Positions 17,079 to 25,228 of a stretch of DNA of 64,000 nt are shown here, in pieces. The DNA comes from Hafnia alvei (GTDB taxonomy: Bacteria > Pseudomonadota > Gammaproteobacteria > Enterobacterales > Enterobacteriaceae), in assembly GCF_964063325.1 (NCBI RefSeq), contig NZ_OZ061315.1, forward strand, positions 868,001-932,000. The letters are read 5' to 3'. Under the pieces are notes generated by a model. It did not search any database, was not told where the DNA came from, and was given only the letters and a program-made list of their open reading frames with translations. The translations under genes were made by a program, and so were the position numbers. Each line of letters starts with the position of its first letter. Position 1 is the first letter of the stretch.

Positions 17079-18437
17079 ATGAAATATTATGGTGGGAACT
17101 TTCCTTTATATGCTAAAGTATCACCAACTGATTCAATGTATGGAGAAGTTAATTTACCGTCATCAAAAAGTTCTTCGACAAGGGCTATATTAACATCGTC
17201 ACTTACAAATGGTAAGTGTCATATAGCTAATTTAGCCACAGGAAATAATACGACTGCAATGATAAAAAATTGTATGAATCTTGGGGCTTCATTTACTTGT
17301 ATTGGGAATAATACCGTTATTAATGGAGTTGATATTAATAATATAGATAAAATAATCACCTTTAATCCTGAAAGCTCAGGTATTGTATTACGATTGCTAA
17401 TGGGGGTTGCAGGATATTTACCTGAATCATATTTTATTACTAGTTATATTAATTCGCTAGCTAAACGCTCTCAAAAGGAAATGATTAGTGCTTTACAAAA
17501 ACTAAATGTACACTGCACGGGTATTGGTGAAGACGGTTTTTTACCGATAAAAATAAAGTCTAGTAGGAAATTAAATTCTTATACTGAAGTTTCGTGTCGA
17601 AAAAGCTCTCAGTTTTTAAGTGGGCTTCTTTACTTGGGTGCGGTAAGTGATAGAGATTTGCATATAAAGGTTATTGATGAAATTACAGCACCATCAATGG
17701 TTCATACAACAATAAATAATTTGAGTAGTGCAGGAGTAGATATTGGATATGATAATGGTTTTAGGGATTTTTTCATCAGTGGAAAAGAAAAATTTAAGCC
17801 ATCAAATTTCAGTATTGGTTCAGATCCAGCAAGTGCGTCAGCAATTTTAACTCTTTGTTCTTCATTATCATCAAATGTTATTCTAAATGGTTTTTTTGAA
17901 GAAGAACTCGGCAATGGTGCTGTTATTAATTATTTGATTGAAAGTGGTGCTAGTATTACTAGTGTAGGTAATAACTCTATTAATATAAAATCGGATGGAA
18001 AGGAAATTATACCTCTTGATTTCGACGGTTCTCTTGCCCCCGATGCTGTTCCTGCTCTTGTAGCAAGAGCGGCATTTGCTAATGGAAAAAGTGTGTTTTA
18101 TAACATTGAGCACATTCGTTATAAAGAATCAAATCGTATTTCTGACTATAGACTTGAAATGTTAAAAATAGGAATAAAAACTGAAGAAGAGAATGATAAA
18201 TTGATCATATATGGTAACCCTAATGGTTACGAAGGGAATGTAATTGTTGATGGCCATTATGATCATGCTTTAATTATGGGGCTTACAACCATAGGTCTAC
18301 ATTGCAAGAATCCTATTCTAATTAAAGAGCCGTATCATGTTGGGCAAACCTACCCAGAATATTTTTCTGATATCTATTCATTAGGGGCAGATGTAATGGA
18401 AATGAAAATATCATCACCTATTCAGGAAGATTTATGA
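17079..18437 (+). CDS. EPSP synthase (AroA)-like protein, second of a tandem pair, PEP-phosphate ligands replaced
   Basis: The 452-residue product also has the AroA fold, with about 25 extra residues spread over its N- and C-terminal ends. It keeps Lys-Ser...Arg (PSSKSSSTRAI, Lys30 and Arg35), the Arg100 and Arg124 equivalents, Ser-Ser-Gln (RKSSQFL), the catalytic Asp313 (LAPDAVPAL) and Glu341-Arg344 (RYKESNRI). It has lost Arg386 (YDHALIM, Ala) and Lys411 (VGQTYPEY, Gln), which in AroA hold the phosphate of phosphoenolpyruvate. The losses are almost the mirror image of those in the upstream paralogue. The ATG at 17079 follows GGAGGG. Substrate and product are unknown; an enolpyruvyl transfer or elimination without normal PEP binding is only inference. 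Confidence 0.86.
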   Translation: MKYYGGNFPLYAKVSPTDSMYGEVNLPSSKSSSTRAILTSSLTNGKCHIANLATGNNTTAMIKNCMNLGASFTCIGNNTVINGVDINNIDKIITFNPESSGIVLRLLMGVAGYLPESYFITSYINSLAKRSQKEMISALQKLNVHCTGIGEDGFLPIKIKSSRKLNSYTEVSCRKSSQFLSGLLYLGAVSDRDLHIKVIDEITAPSMVHTTINNLSSAGVDIGYDNGFRDFFISGKEKFKPSNFSIGSDPASASAILTLCSSLSSNVILNGFFEEELGNGAVINYLIESGASITSVGNNSINIKSDGKEIIPLDFDGSLAPDAVPALVARAAFANGKSVFYNIEHIRYKESNRISDYRLEMLKIGIKTEEENDKLIIYGNPNGYEGNVIVDGHYDHALIMGLTTIGLHCKNPILIKEPYHVGQTYPEYFSDIYSLGADVMEMKISSPIQEDL

Positions 18438-18443
18438 TATTGG

Positions 18444-18489
18444 TGAGCCACTATAGTATCAATTATATAGTTGATACTATAGTGGTTCA
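18444..18489 (+). terminator. long stem-loop after the AroA-like pair
   Basis: A stem of 19 pairs with one G-U and an 8-base loop starts 6 bases after the second aroA-like stop. Its core is a perfect 15-bp dyad (18448-18462 with 18471-18485). There is no T tail, so it may act as an mRNA-stabilising hairpin or a rho-dependent end rather than a classic terminator. The remaining 290 bases up to 18778 show no gene. Confidence 0.5.
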
Positions 18490-18778
18490 GTATCGCAGAT
18501 GGCTTTTATAGGTCTGTCGGGGGCTAAGTATTCCTACATATTATTAATGTGACAGCGTATAAAAACGGGATTTTCTTGCAGATTAAAAATTTTAAAGTGT
18601 GGGGATATATTTGCGTGTTATATGGTAATCGGAGTGCTTTTACCTCAGATAAGTAGTATTAACGAGCTGAGAAGTACGATAAAGGAAAGCATCTACTAGT
18701 ACAAAACTACAGAATAGCCCTGACTGCAAAAGGCCGGAGTTCGATGGAATATCGAGCCCCGGTCCCGAAATTTGCTTA

Positions 18779-18831
18779 ACATGAACAGCCCTGCTTCATT
18801 GAAGGTAGTCAAGAAGGCGGGCTGTTCATGT
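18779..18831. terminator. stem-loop downstream of the autotransporter gene
   Basis: A perfect 13-bp inverted repeat (ACATGAACAGCCC at 18779-18791 and GGGCTGTTCATGT at 18819-18831) encloses a 27-base loop that can pair further. It lies 24 bases past the autotransporter stop on the minus strand. No T run follows in either direction, so terminator function is likely but not certain. Confidence 0.5.
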
Positions 18832-18854
18832 AACGAAGGCGTTAGAAACAAAGC

Positions 18855-21800
18855 TTAGAAGCTATATTTAATTCCTAACATCCCAGACGTATCGTTATAG
18901 CCGGCATCGCCGATTTGCTGGGCTATATTTATCCAGCCGCTGGTGCGTTGGCTGAATTGCCCTTCAATACCGACTTTTACCTCACCAATGTTGCGTGCAC
19001 CGTCTTGGGACAGTTTGACATTATTCATCTCTACGCCGAATCGCTGGGTATTATGGATCCAGTTAACCTCAGCGAAGGGTTCGAAGGTACGATCTTTGTT
19101 GTCATCTTGCGCTGCATTACCCTGCATATAGGCTCGAACGCCAAGTCGGGTTTGCAGATTGTTGTTGCCCGTGCTGTCTACTCGGGTGCCGTTTCTTTCA
19201 ATGTGACGATCCGCTTTGACACCCATCCACGTTAGCTGTGCCTTAGGCTGAATAAACACTTTGCGGCGTTCGCTTTCGCGCACTTTAAAGGTATATCCAC
19301 TTTCCACAGATCCGGTGAAACCGTTAGAGTCATAGGATTCGGATGGTAAATCATCACCGTTTACCGAGTTTTTAAACCAGTTATACAACAGCCAGGTATC
19401 AACATAGAGTCCTGTCTTATCTGCATCGTTGTTATACCAAGTACCGTAAGCGCCGACGGAATAGCCATCAATACTTGAACGCGAGTCATGACGCGATTTA
19501 TTTGAGTGGGTGTGGCTTTTCGCATTGGCGTAACCAGCCATCAGGCCAAGGTGCCAACGATCCAAACCATCCGTACTCCACTGCGCGATAACACCGCCTA
19601 ATTGCATAACGTAGCGGTTGGTGCTGGTTTTCAATTGCCCACTGCTGTCTTTAAAGTTATTACGCCCACCGATCTGGCGTAGCCACATGCTGGTCACTTT
19701 TTCTTCACCGGTTAATACGTCGGTATATTGGGTTTCCCCTAAGCGATCGTGCAATCGGGTCGTGAATAAAGTATTTCCTGCTGCATGGTTGGCAATGTAG
19801 CTACCCGCCTCAGGGCGTACGACCAGATCTTTCGGCTTGTTGGGTACTACCGGTGGTTCAGGTTCTTTAGGTTCAACGACCGGAGGCTCAGGCTCTTCAG
19901 GCGGTTCAACGACCGGAGGCTCGGGCTCTTCAGGCGGTTCAACGACCGGAGGCTCGGGCTCTTCAGGTGGCTCAACGACCGGAGGCTCGGGCTCTTCTGG
20001 TGGCTCAACGACCGGAGGCTCAGGCTCTTCTGGTGGCTCAACAACCGGAGGCTCGGGCTCTTCAGGCGGTTCAACGACCGGAGGCTCAGGCTCTTCAGGC
20101 GGTTCAACGACCGGAGGCTCAGGTTCTTCAGGTGGTTCAACGACCGGAGGCTCGGGCTCTTCAGGTGGCTCAACGACCGGAGGCTCGGGCTCTTCAGGTG
20201 GTTCAACGACTGGAGGCTCAGGCTCTTCAGGCGGAAGTTTGGAAATCAAATACCAGTCATTTAGCACTGACTGCGCTGGATCATAAGCAGTTGGCGGCGT
20301 GTAAGATGAATCACCACGCTGCAAATAATAGTCATACAGGCCTGCGACAATACGTCCTTGCTGAACGAATTGACCGCTAGAATCACCCTGAACTTCGATG
20401 ATTTTAATTCCGTTGGTGGTCAGTGCACCTATGCCGCCCGCATTATTCACCGCAACATAAGTGGAGCCAGTGGTATCACCGGTAACAACGAGTTTGTCGG
20501 TCGGGGAGTTATCATCGCCCAACTGGGTATTCATAACCAATAGCCCGCCATCGCCGTGGTAGTTGCCCGTGACGGTTAAGGTTTTGAATGTTGGATCCGC
20601 ATCGCTGTGGGCAAAGTTAATTTGGCTGCCTGTATTTAGCGTGAGCGCACTCACCGAGGAGTCGCCGTCCATATTCCATGAGGCATTGGTCAGCGCTACG
20701 CGGCTTTCACCGAGGCTGCTTTGATAGGCTGCACCGTTCCAAACTGAACCGTCGGTTAGGTTCAAATCGATAAGGCTGCCTGTGCCTTCTGTGTTGATGT
20801 CACCGTCAATATTATATTGACCGCCGGTAGAGCCATCGATGGTGCCGCCGGCTGCATAGAGTGCGTAGCTACCGTCAGTTTGGCGACCTGCGGTGGCCAC
20901 ATTGAGCCCGCCCTCTAAAGTGACGAGGCCAGCTGTCGTGCTGTAAATTCCGTGAGTTGCATTGGCGCTATTCACCTGAATAGATGAGCCATCGCCCAGC
21001 GTCACCTCTGGTGATGTATATCGAGCATTGTATAAACGTGCATATACACCGTGTGCGCCATCACCGTTTGTGATGATAGACGACGCATCTCCTACCGCGG
21101 CTTTACCTGAATATGCATAGATACCATAGGCCGCATTGCCTGAGGTTATAATATTGGTCTGGCCTAACGCTACGTTGCCATCGTAATAGCTGTAGATACC
21201 GTAGGCATCTGTATTGTTTGTTGTAATTGTATTATTGCTGCCACCTGTCACTTCGCCCTTATTAAAACTATAAATGCCAGATGCTTTACTCCCTATAGTG
21301 GTAATGGTCATGCCGTCATCAACCAGAATTTTTGCTGAGCTGGTAGCGTAAAGTGCGTGAGCCGAGGTTCCTTCGGTACTGAGTAGGACATTTTTGCCTA
21401 ATTCTATTTGGCTAGATGATGTCGCGTAAGCAGAGTAAGCGCTGCTGCCGTAGGTGCTAAGTTGAGCATCATTGCCGATTTTAATGCTGGATCCTGATTG
21501 AGCGGTACGGATAGCGTTGGAGCTATCGCCATGGCTGATGATTGTTGCACCATCGCCAACGGTTACGCTGTTTGCGGCAAGCGTTCCGTCTCTAAAGGCT
21601 GATACAGATATTCCGTGCCCAGAGCGACCCCATGTTTCAATATGTGCATTTTTGCCCACATAAACATTAGCTGAACCAAGCCCGCCAGTGCCGTTTGTAA
21701 AACTATAGGATGTATAGCCAGTGTTGATAGCGTCGCCGGATGACCCTTTGGCATAAATTTTGGCGTTATCGCCAATAATGACAAACATAGGGTTATCAGG

Positions 21801-22190
21801 CGTGCTCGCATTACCGTGGGTACGGATGGTGTCGTAGTCGGTACCGTCAGAAGTTGCCGTGAAATTATCGCCAAAAATAACCCCGATGCTGGCACCTGTC
21901 TGAGTATTATTATTGATCATGACAGTGTGTTTGAAGGCTTCGCCTCCGGGGCCATTTAGCGTCACGTCATCGCCATAGACTCTCACGGGCTCATTGGCCC
22001 AGACATAGACGTAGTTAGGACTGCCTGCGACGGCATTATATTCTGTGTTTGCGGCGTTGGGGATTTTTGCCCGAATGTCGTCTGGTAACGATGAGACCGG
22101 CAGTGAATAAGCTGGAATAGAAAAGGCAATCAGCGCAGCTGAAATACAGCTGGCAAGCATTGATATTTTTAACGGGCGTACTTGCTTCAT
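18855..22190 (-). CDS. type Va autotransporter with proline-rich tandem-repeat linker
   Basis: From the ATG at 22190 (GGGAGA site, 7-base spacing) the protein is 1111 residues. It has a signal peptide (about 1-30, ending IPAYS), then a Gly/Ser/Asn-rich passenger of irregular beta-helix repeats with recurring YGIY and HGVY turns. Next come about 12 copies of an 11-residue unit built on PEPPVVEPPEE (about 653-782). A beta-barrel translocator of about 300 residues ends in GIKYSF, with the terminal Phe recognised by the BAM complex. The passenger should be displayed on the cell surface, perhaps in adhesion or aggregation; no protease or lipase motif was seen. The adjacent ToxR-like regulator, read in the same direction upstream, is a candidate controller. 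Confidence 0.92.
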   Translation of the reverse strand: MKQVRPLKISMLASCISAALIAFSIPAYSLPVSSLPDDIRAKIPNAANTEYNAVAGSPNYVYVWANEPVRVYGDDVTLNGPGGEAFKHTVMINNNTQTGASIGVIFGDNFTATSDGTDYDTIRTHGNASTPDNPMFVIIGDNAKIYAKGSSGDAINTGYTSYSFTNGTGGLGSANVYVGKNAHIETWGRSGHGISVSAFRDGTLAANSVTVGDGATIISHGDSSNAIRTAQSGSSIKIGNDAQLSTYGSSAYSAYATSSSQIELGKNVLLSTEGTSAHALYATSSAKILVDDGMTITTIGSKASGIYSFNKGEVTGGSNNTITTNNTDAYGIYSYYDGNVALGQTNIITSGNAAYGIYAYSGKAAVGDASSIITNGDGAHGVYARLYNARYTSPEVTLGDGSSIQVNSANATHGIYSTTAGLVTLEGGLNVATAGRQTDGSYALYAAGGTIDGSTGGQYNIDGDINTEGTGSLIDLNLTDGSVWNGAAYQSSLGESRVALTNASWNMDGDSSVSALTLNTGSQINFAHSDADPTFKTLTVTGNYHGDGGLLVMNTQLGDDNSPTDKLVVTGDTTGSTYVAVNNAGGIGALTTNGIKIIEVQGDSSGQFVQQGRIVAGLYDYYLQRGDSSYTPPTAYDPAQSVLNDWYLISKLPPEEPEPPVVEPPEEPEPPVVEPPEEPEPPVVEPPEEPEPPVVEPPEEPEPPVVEPPEEPEPPVVEPPEEPEPPVVEPPEEPEPPVVEPPEEPEPPVVEPPEEPEPPVVEPPEEPEPPVVEPKEPEPPVVPNKPKDLVVRPEAGSYIANHAAGNTLFTTRLHDRLGETQYTDVLTGEEKVTSMWLRQIGGRNNFKDSSGQLKTSTNRYVMQLGGVIAQWSTDGLDRWHLGLMAGYANAKSHTHSNKSRHDSRSSIDGYSVGAYGTWYNNDADKTGLYVDTWLLYNWFKNSVNGDDLPSESYDSNGFTGSVESGYTFKVRESERRKVFIQPKAQLTWMGVKADRHIERNGTRVDSTGNNNLQTRLGVRAYMQGNAAQDDNKDRTFEPFAEVNWIHNTQRFGVEMNNVKLSQDGARNIGEVKVGIEGQFSQRTSGWINIAQQIGDAGYNDTSGMLGIKYSF
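19845..20232 (-). repeat. 33-bp tandem repeats in the autotransporter linker
   Basis: About 12 near-identical 33-bp units encode the PEPPVVEPPEE repeat. Units differ only at a few third-codon positions. Because 33 is a multiple of three, gain or loss of a unit keeps the reading frame. The biased composition leaves several other frames open on both strands here, and those frames are not genes. Confidence 0.95.
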
Positions 22191-22486
22191 AATTATTCTC
22201 CCTTCTTCTTCCATTCAGGAATGCCTCTAACCAGAGAAACCATCCATGTAAGTAGAATCATCAATAACCCTTAGTTTTATGCCTTTATCCTAACTCAATA
22301 AAAATTAATTGGAATTTTAAACTGTCATTTTGTGTAGTTACAGTTTTTTATTCTTATTGTTTGTTTTGATTAATGTTTATTAAGTTTTAAGTTTTGTTTT
22401 ATTGTGGGGGTTAATTGACGGGAACTTGATGTGATAAGCCTTTTAATATGAATTTAGCTTTTTAAGTGGTGACGGTCGCAGAAATA

Positions 22487-22513
22487 AAAATGCCCGAAGG
22501 AATTACGGGCATT
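22487..22513 (-). terminator. terminator of the ToxR-like regulator gene
   Basis: An 8-bp stem (AATGCCCG at 22489-22496 and CGGGCATT at 22506-22513) is followed on the minus strand by TTTTATTT. It lies just past the regulator stop. The rest of the 350-bp gap to the autotransporter start is AT-rich and must hold that gene's promoter; no clear promoter was assigned. Confidence 0.75.
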
Positions 22514-22540
22514 GGAAAAGTTAAAGATAATTTAATTTAG

Positions 22541-23371
22541 CTAAAGGGATCTTTCATTAGTGATGCTTTCACATATTTCTATTTTGTTCTCACGCAAAAT
22601 TTTGCATTTAACAACAAAGATTCTCGATATGTCAGAAATATAGCTGTTTACCCTATTGCTTCGATTGACCAAAATATAGTCGTCAGGTTTGCAGCGAACT
22701 TCTTTTGCCTTTAGGAATTCCAGTATGTTATTGCGAGCATCCTCTGTGATAGGGCTATAGAGGGAGTTGTCCGCAATAAACGTTTTACACTCACCGACTT
22801 TACCAATGTAAATTTCTCTACTTATGGATAGATAGTAAATGGATAACGTTGCAATAAGAATTACAACGGCTAGCGTAATGCTTGCCAATAACAGCCATTT
22901 TTTTCGCCTGCCGCTGATTTTTTTTTGTACAAAGAGCGTTTCTATTGGCTGAACTGGAGGACTATGCGTTCTCTCAGTAATTGACGGTTCTTGCTGAGAA
23001 TTATTTTCATCTTGCTCACACTTCTCTGCTTCAATTTGTATTTCGCTACGCAGCATAAAACCCATTTTAGGCGCGGTTGTGATGAACTCTTCATCTAGCC
23101 CCATGCTTTTTATTAAACGACGTAACTTGCTAACACATTGATTTAAATTACTATCGCTGGATATTAAACCATAATTATCCCATACTTTCTGAAATAGTAG
23201 ATTTCTACTAACGACTTCACCTTGGTGAGTAAGTAGCAGTAATAATAGTCGCTTAGTGATATTGGATATAAGAATAGGCTCAATATCCGGTTGTTTCACA
23301 AAAGATAAAGCGCTGGTGGCTGGCGTAAATAAAATTAGGTCATTAATTTTATAACTTATGTCATCTAACAT
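22541..23371 (-). CDS. ToxR/CadC-like membrane-anchored transcription regulator
   Basis: The chosen ATG at 23371 has an AGGTG site four bases upstream and gives 276 residues; the frame is open a further 34 codons. Residues about 5-110 form an OmpR-type winged helix (TKRLLLLLLTHQGEVVSRNLLF, then SNLNQCVSKLRRLI). A polar linker (about 111-155) follows. One membrane helix (about 159-182) is flanked by KKISGRRKK, and a periplasmic domain of about 90 residues carries Cys residues. Such proteins bind DNA in the cytoplasm while sensing a periplasmic signal. The target is not known; the autotransporter next door is the obvious candidate. Low G+C suggests it is accessory. Confidence 0.82.
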   Translation of the reverse strand: MLDDISYKINDLILFTPATSALSFVKQPDIEPILISNITKRLLLLLLTHQGEVVSRNLLFQKVWDNYGLISSDSNLNQCVSKLRRLIKSMGLDEEFITTAPKMGFMLRSEIQIEAEKCEQDENNSQQEPSITERTHSPPVQPIETLFVQKKISGRRKKWLLLASITLAVVILIATLSIYYLSISREIYIGKVGECKTFIADNSLYSPITEDARNNILEFLKAKEVRCKPDDYILVNRSNRVNSYISDISRIFVVKCKILRENKIEICESITNERSL

Positions 23372-23560
23372 ATTCACCTCGTTAACACCGACTAATGGCA
23401 TCCCCCGATTGCCAGTGAACAGCTTCATAGTGGTGGTAATTAGTGTGTAAAAAATCGTACCGCGCATGAGCACAGCAGGAAATTGGCTATATTCTTATGA
23501 ATAAATTGATTTTACTGGCGTAGCCAACCGTTAAGTAAATAATTAGATGTTTTCATAGTG

Positions 23561-23605
23561 GCTATAAGTCCTCCGTTCCATGGATGAGCGTAGGACATTT
23601 ATAGC
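23561..23605. other. interrupted inverted repeat upstream of the ToxR-like regulator
   Basis: GCTATAAGTCCT at 23561-23572 pairs with AGGACATTTATAGC at 23592-23605, with a 2-base bulge. The repeat sits in the 530-bp AT-rich gap between the divergent regulator and mltB. It could be a regulator binding site or a hairpin. Nothing else was identified in the gap. Confidence 0.3.
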
Positions 23606-23902
23606 TTATATCTATTATCAATGGAAATAATATATAACTGAAGGATTTAATGGTATAGCATTTCATAAATAAGCGTTAAATCAGTTTATTGTTCTGTACT
23701 GTTTTGAAAAATAAGATTTTTCCCAGTGTTAATTATATTTTGTGAGGTCTTATGTTCAGGCGTGAGCGGGTATAAAAAACATTAATTATGGTGGTCTCTG
23801 TTTTACGTCTGTTTAGCATCGTTGGATGAGATTCCAGTTTTCACCCCCCAGACAACGCGCTAACATATCGGTCACTTTTTCTTGCATTGCGATGGATATT
23901 CG

Positions 23903-24976
23903 ATGCGTTATCTAGCTGCGCTCCTGCCTATTGTTGTCTTGCTATCTGCCTGTAGCAGCAAGCCAAAATCCTCTAACGACGTGACTGAAACTACGCCGCA
24001 AACGGCCAAGGGCGGTTTTTTACTGGATCCTTCCCACTCGGGCCAAGTGCAAATGGGAGATTTTGCCTACGATCCCGCGATGAACCGTTTCGTAGACAAA
24101 ATGGTCAGCGAGCATGGTTTTGATCGTCAGCAGTTGCACGATGTGTTGGCGCAGACCAAACGTTTGGATTACGTGCTCAAATTGATGGATAGACAAGCGC
24201 CAACCACGCGTCCGCCAGCAGGGCCTAACGGTGCTTGGCTGCGCTATCGCGGCAAGTTTATTACTCCTGATAACGTACAAAATGGGGTTGTGTTCTGGAA
24301 TCAATATCAGGATGCTTTGCAGCGTGCTCAGCAGGTGTACGGCGTGCCGCCAGAGATTATTGTTGGCATTATTGGTGTTGAAACCCGCTGGGGACGCGTC
24401 ATGGGGAAAACCCGCATTATTGATGCCTTGGCAACGCTGTCGTTCGCCTATCCGCGCCGTGCTGAATATTTCTCTGGTGAGCTGGAAACCTTTTTATTAA
24501 TGGCGCGCGAAGAGGGCGACGATCCGTTGAACCTGAAGGGCTCATTTGCGGGGGCGATGGGGTATGGCCAATTTATGCCATCATCCTTTAAGAGCTATGC
24601 GGTTGATTTCAATGGCGATGGTCATATCAATCTGTGGGATCCTGAAGATGCCATCGGTAGCGTGGCCAATTACTTTAAGGCGCACGGTTGGCAACCAGGC
24701 AAAAAAGTGGCGGTACCAGCCAATGGGCAAGCCCCAACGCTTGAGAACGGCTTTAAGACCAACTACTCCATCACTGCGTTGGCAGAGGCCGGCCTTAGCC
24801 CTCAAAGTTCTCTAGATGGGTACCAACAGGCAAGCCTGTTGCGTCTTGATATGGGCACTGGCTACCAATATTGGTACGGTCTGCCGAATTTCTACACGAT
24901 TACCCGCTACAACCATAGCACCCACTATGCGATGGCTGTGTGGCAGTTAGGTGAAGCGGTGAGTAATGCCAGATAA
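23903..24976 (+). CDS. mltB: membrane-bound lytic murein transglycosylase B
   Basis: MltB cleaves the N-acetylmuramic acid to N-acetylglucosamine bond of peptidoglycan and leaves a 1,6-anhydro end. The ATG at 23903 gives 357 residues (361 in E. coli). The lipoprotein signal has lipobox LSAC near residue 18. The catalytic Glu160 is in GVETRWG, and the MGYGQFMPSS and GDGHINLWDP motifs of the SLT family 3 fold follow. A TTG seven codons upstream is in frame but lacks family support. In E. coli mltB also precedes pncC-recA, although srl genes lie alongside it there. Confidence 0.96.
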   Translation: MRYLAALLPIVVLLSACSSKPKSSNDVTETTPQTAKGGFLLDPSHSGQVQMGDFAYDPAMNRFVDKMVSEHGFDRQQLHDVLAQTKRLDYVLKLMDRQAPTTRPPAGPNGAWLRYRGKFITPDNVQNGVVFWNQYQDALQRAQQVYGVPPEIIVGIIGVETRWGRVMGKTRIIDALATLSFAYPRRAEYFSGELETFLLMAREEGDDPLNLKGSFAGAMGYGQFMPSSFKSYAVDFNGDGHINLWDPEDAIGSVANYFKAHGWQPGKKVAVPANGQAPTLENGFKTNYSITALAEAGLSPQSSLDGYQQASLLRLDMGTGYQYWYGLPNFYTITRYNHSTHYAMAVWQLGEAVSNAR

Positions 24977-25002
24977 GAGCGCTGGACTTTCACTATCAAA
25001 AT

Positions 25003-25036
25003 GAAGAAGAGCCACGTGATGTGGCTCTTCTTCTTT
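25003..25036 (+). terminator. mltB terminator
   Basis: A perfect 13-bp stem (GAAGAAGAGCCAC at 25003-25015 and GTGGCTCTTCTTC at 25021-25033) with a 5-base loop and a short T run follows the mltB stop by 26 bases. Confidence 0.85.
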
Positions 25037-25045
25037 GGAGCGACT

Positions 25046-25076
25046 GGAATTTCACCTATAGGATAGGTCCCATTCC
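25046..25076 (+). promoter_or_regulatory. 31-bp dyad upstream of the amino-sugar locus
   Basis: The sequence is symmetric about 25061: GGAAT, then ACCTAT, on the left, and ATAGGT, then ATTCC, on the right, with equal spacers. Such a dyad just before a catabolic operon looks like an operator. The downstream ROK repressor is a candidate ligand. This is inference. Confidence 0.4.
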
Positions 25077-25098
25077 GATTAAAAAAATTAGAAAGCTC

Positions 25099-25114
25099 CG
25101 TGATAATGTTCACA
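25099..25114 (+). promoter_or_regulatory. CRP-like binding site
   Basis: CGTGA-TAATGT-TCACA differs from the CRP consensus TGTGA-N6-TCACA at one position. It lies 115 bases before the symporter start, a sensible distance for catabolite activation of a sugar operon. Confidence 0.5.
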
Positions 25115-25228
25115 AAATGATCATATGCGGCGTGCTAGGTTTAATTGGTCCTTAGTTAGGATTAATTAGTCGACCGGCACGTTTTTCTGCCGGAATTCGC
25201 CAATGTGGGTTTGCCTACGGAGTTAGCG

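Noticed and set aside
17883..18113. Minus-strand frames inside the AroA-like genes
   Set aside because: They are shadows of strongly supported coding sequence and have no ribosome sites or family matches.
19845..20232. 33-bp repeats as a CRISPR array
   Set aside because: The units are contiguous with no unique spacers and encode a protein linker; no cas genes were seen.
19785..20380. Several long open frames on both strands across the autotransporter repeat (for example 119-159 codons)
   Set aside because: They arise because the 33-bp repeat has no stops in several frames. The products are pure repeat and the true frame continues into a signal peptide and a barrel.
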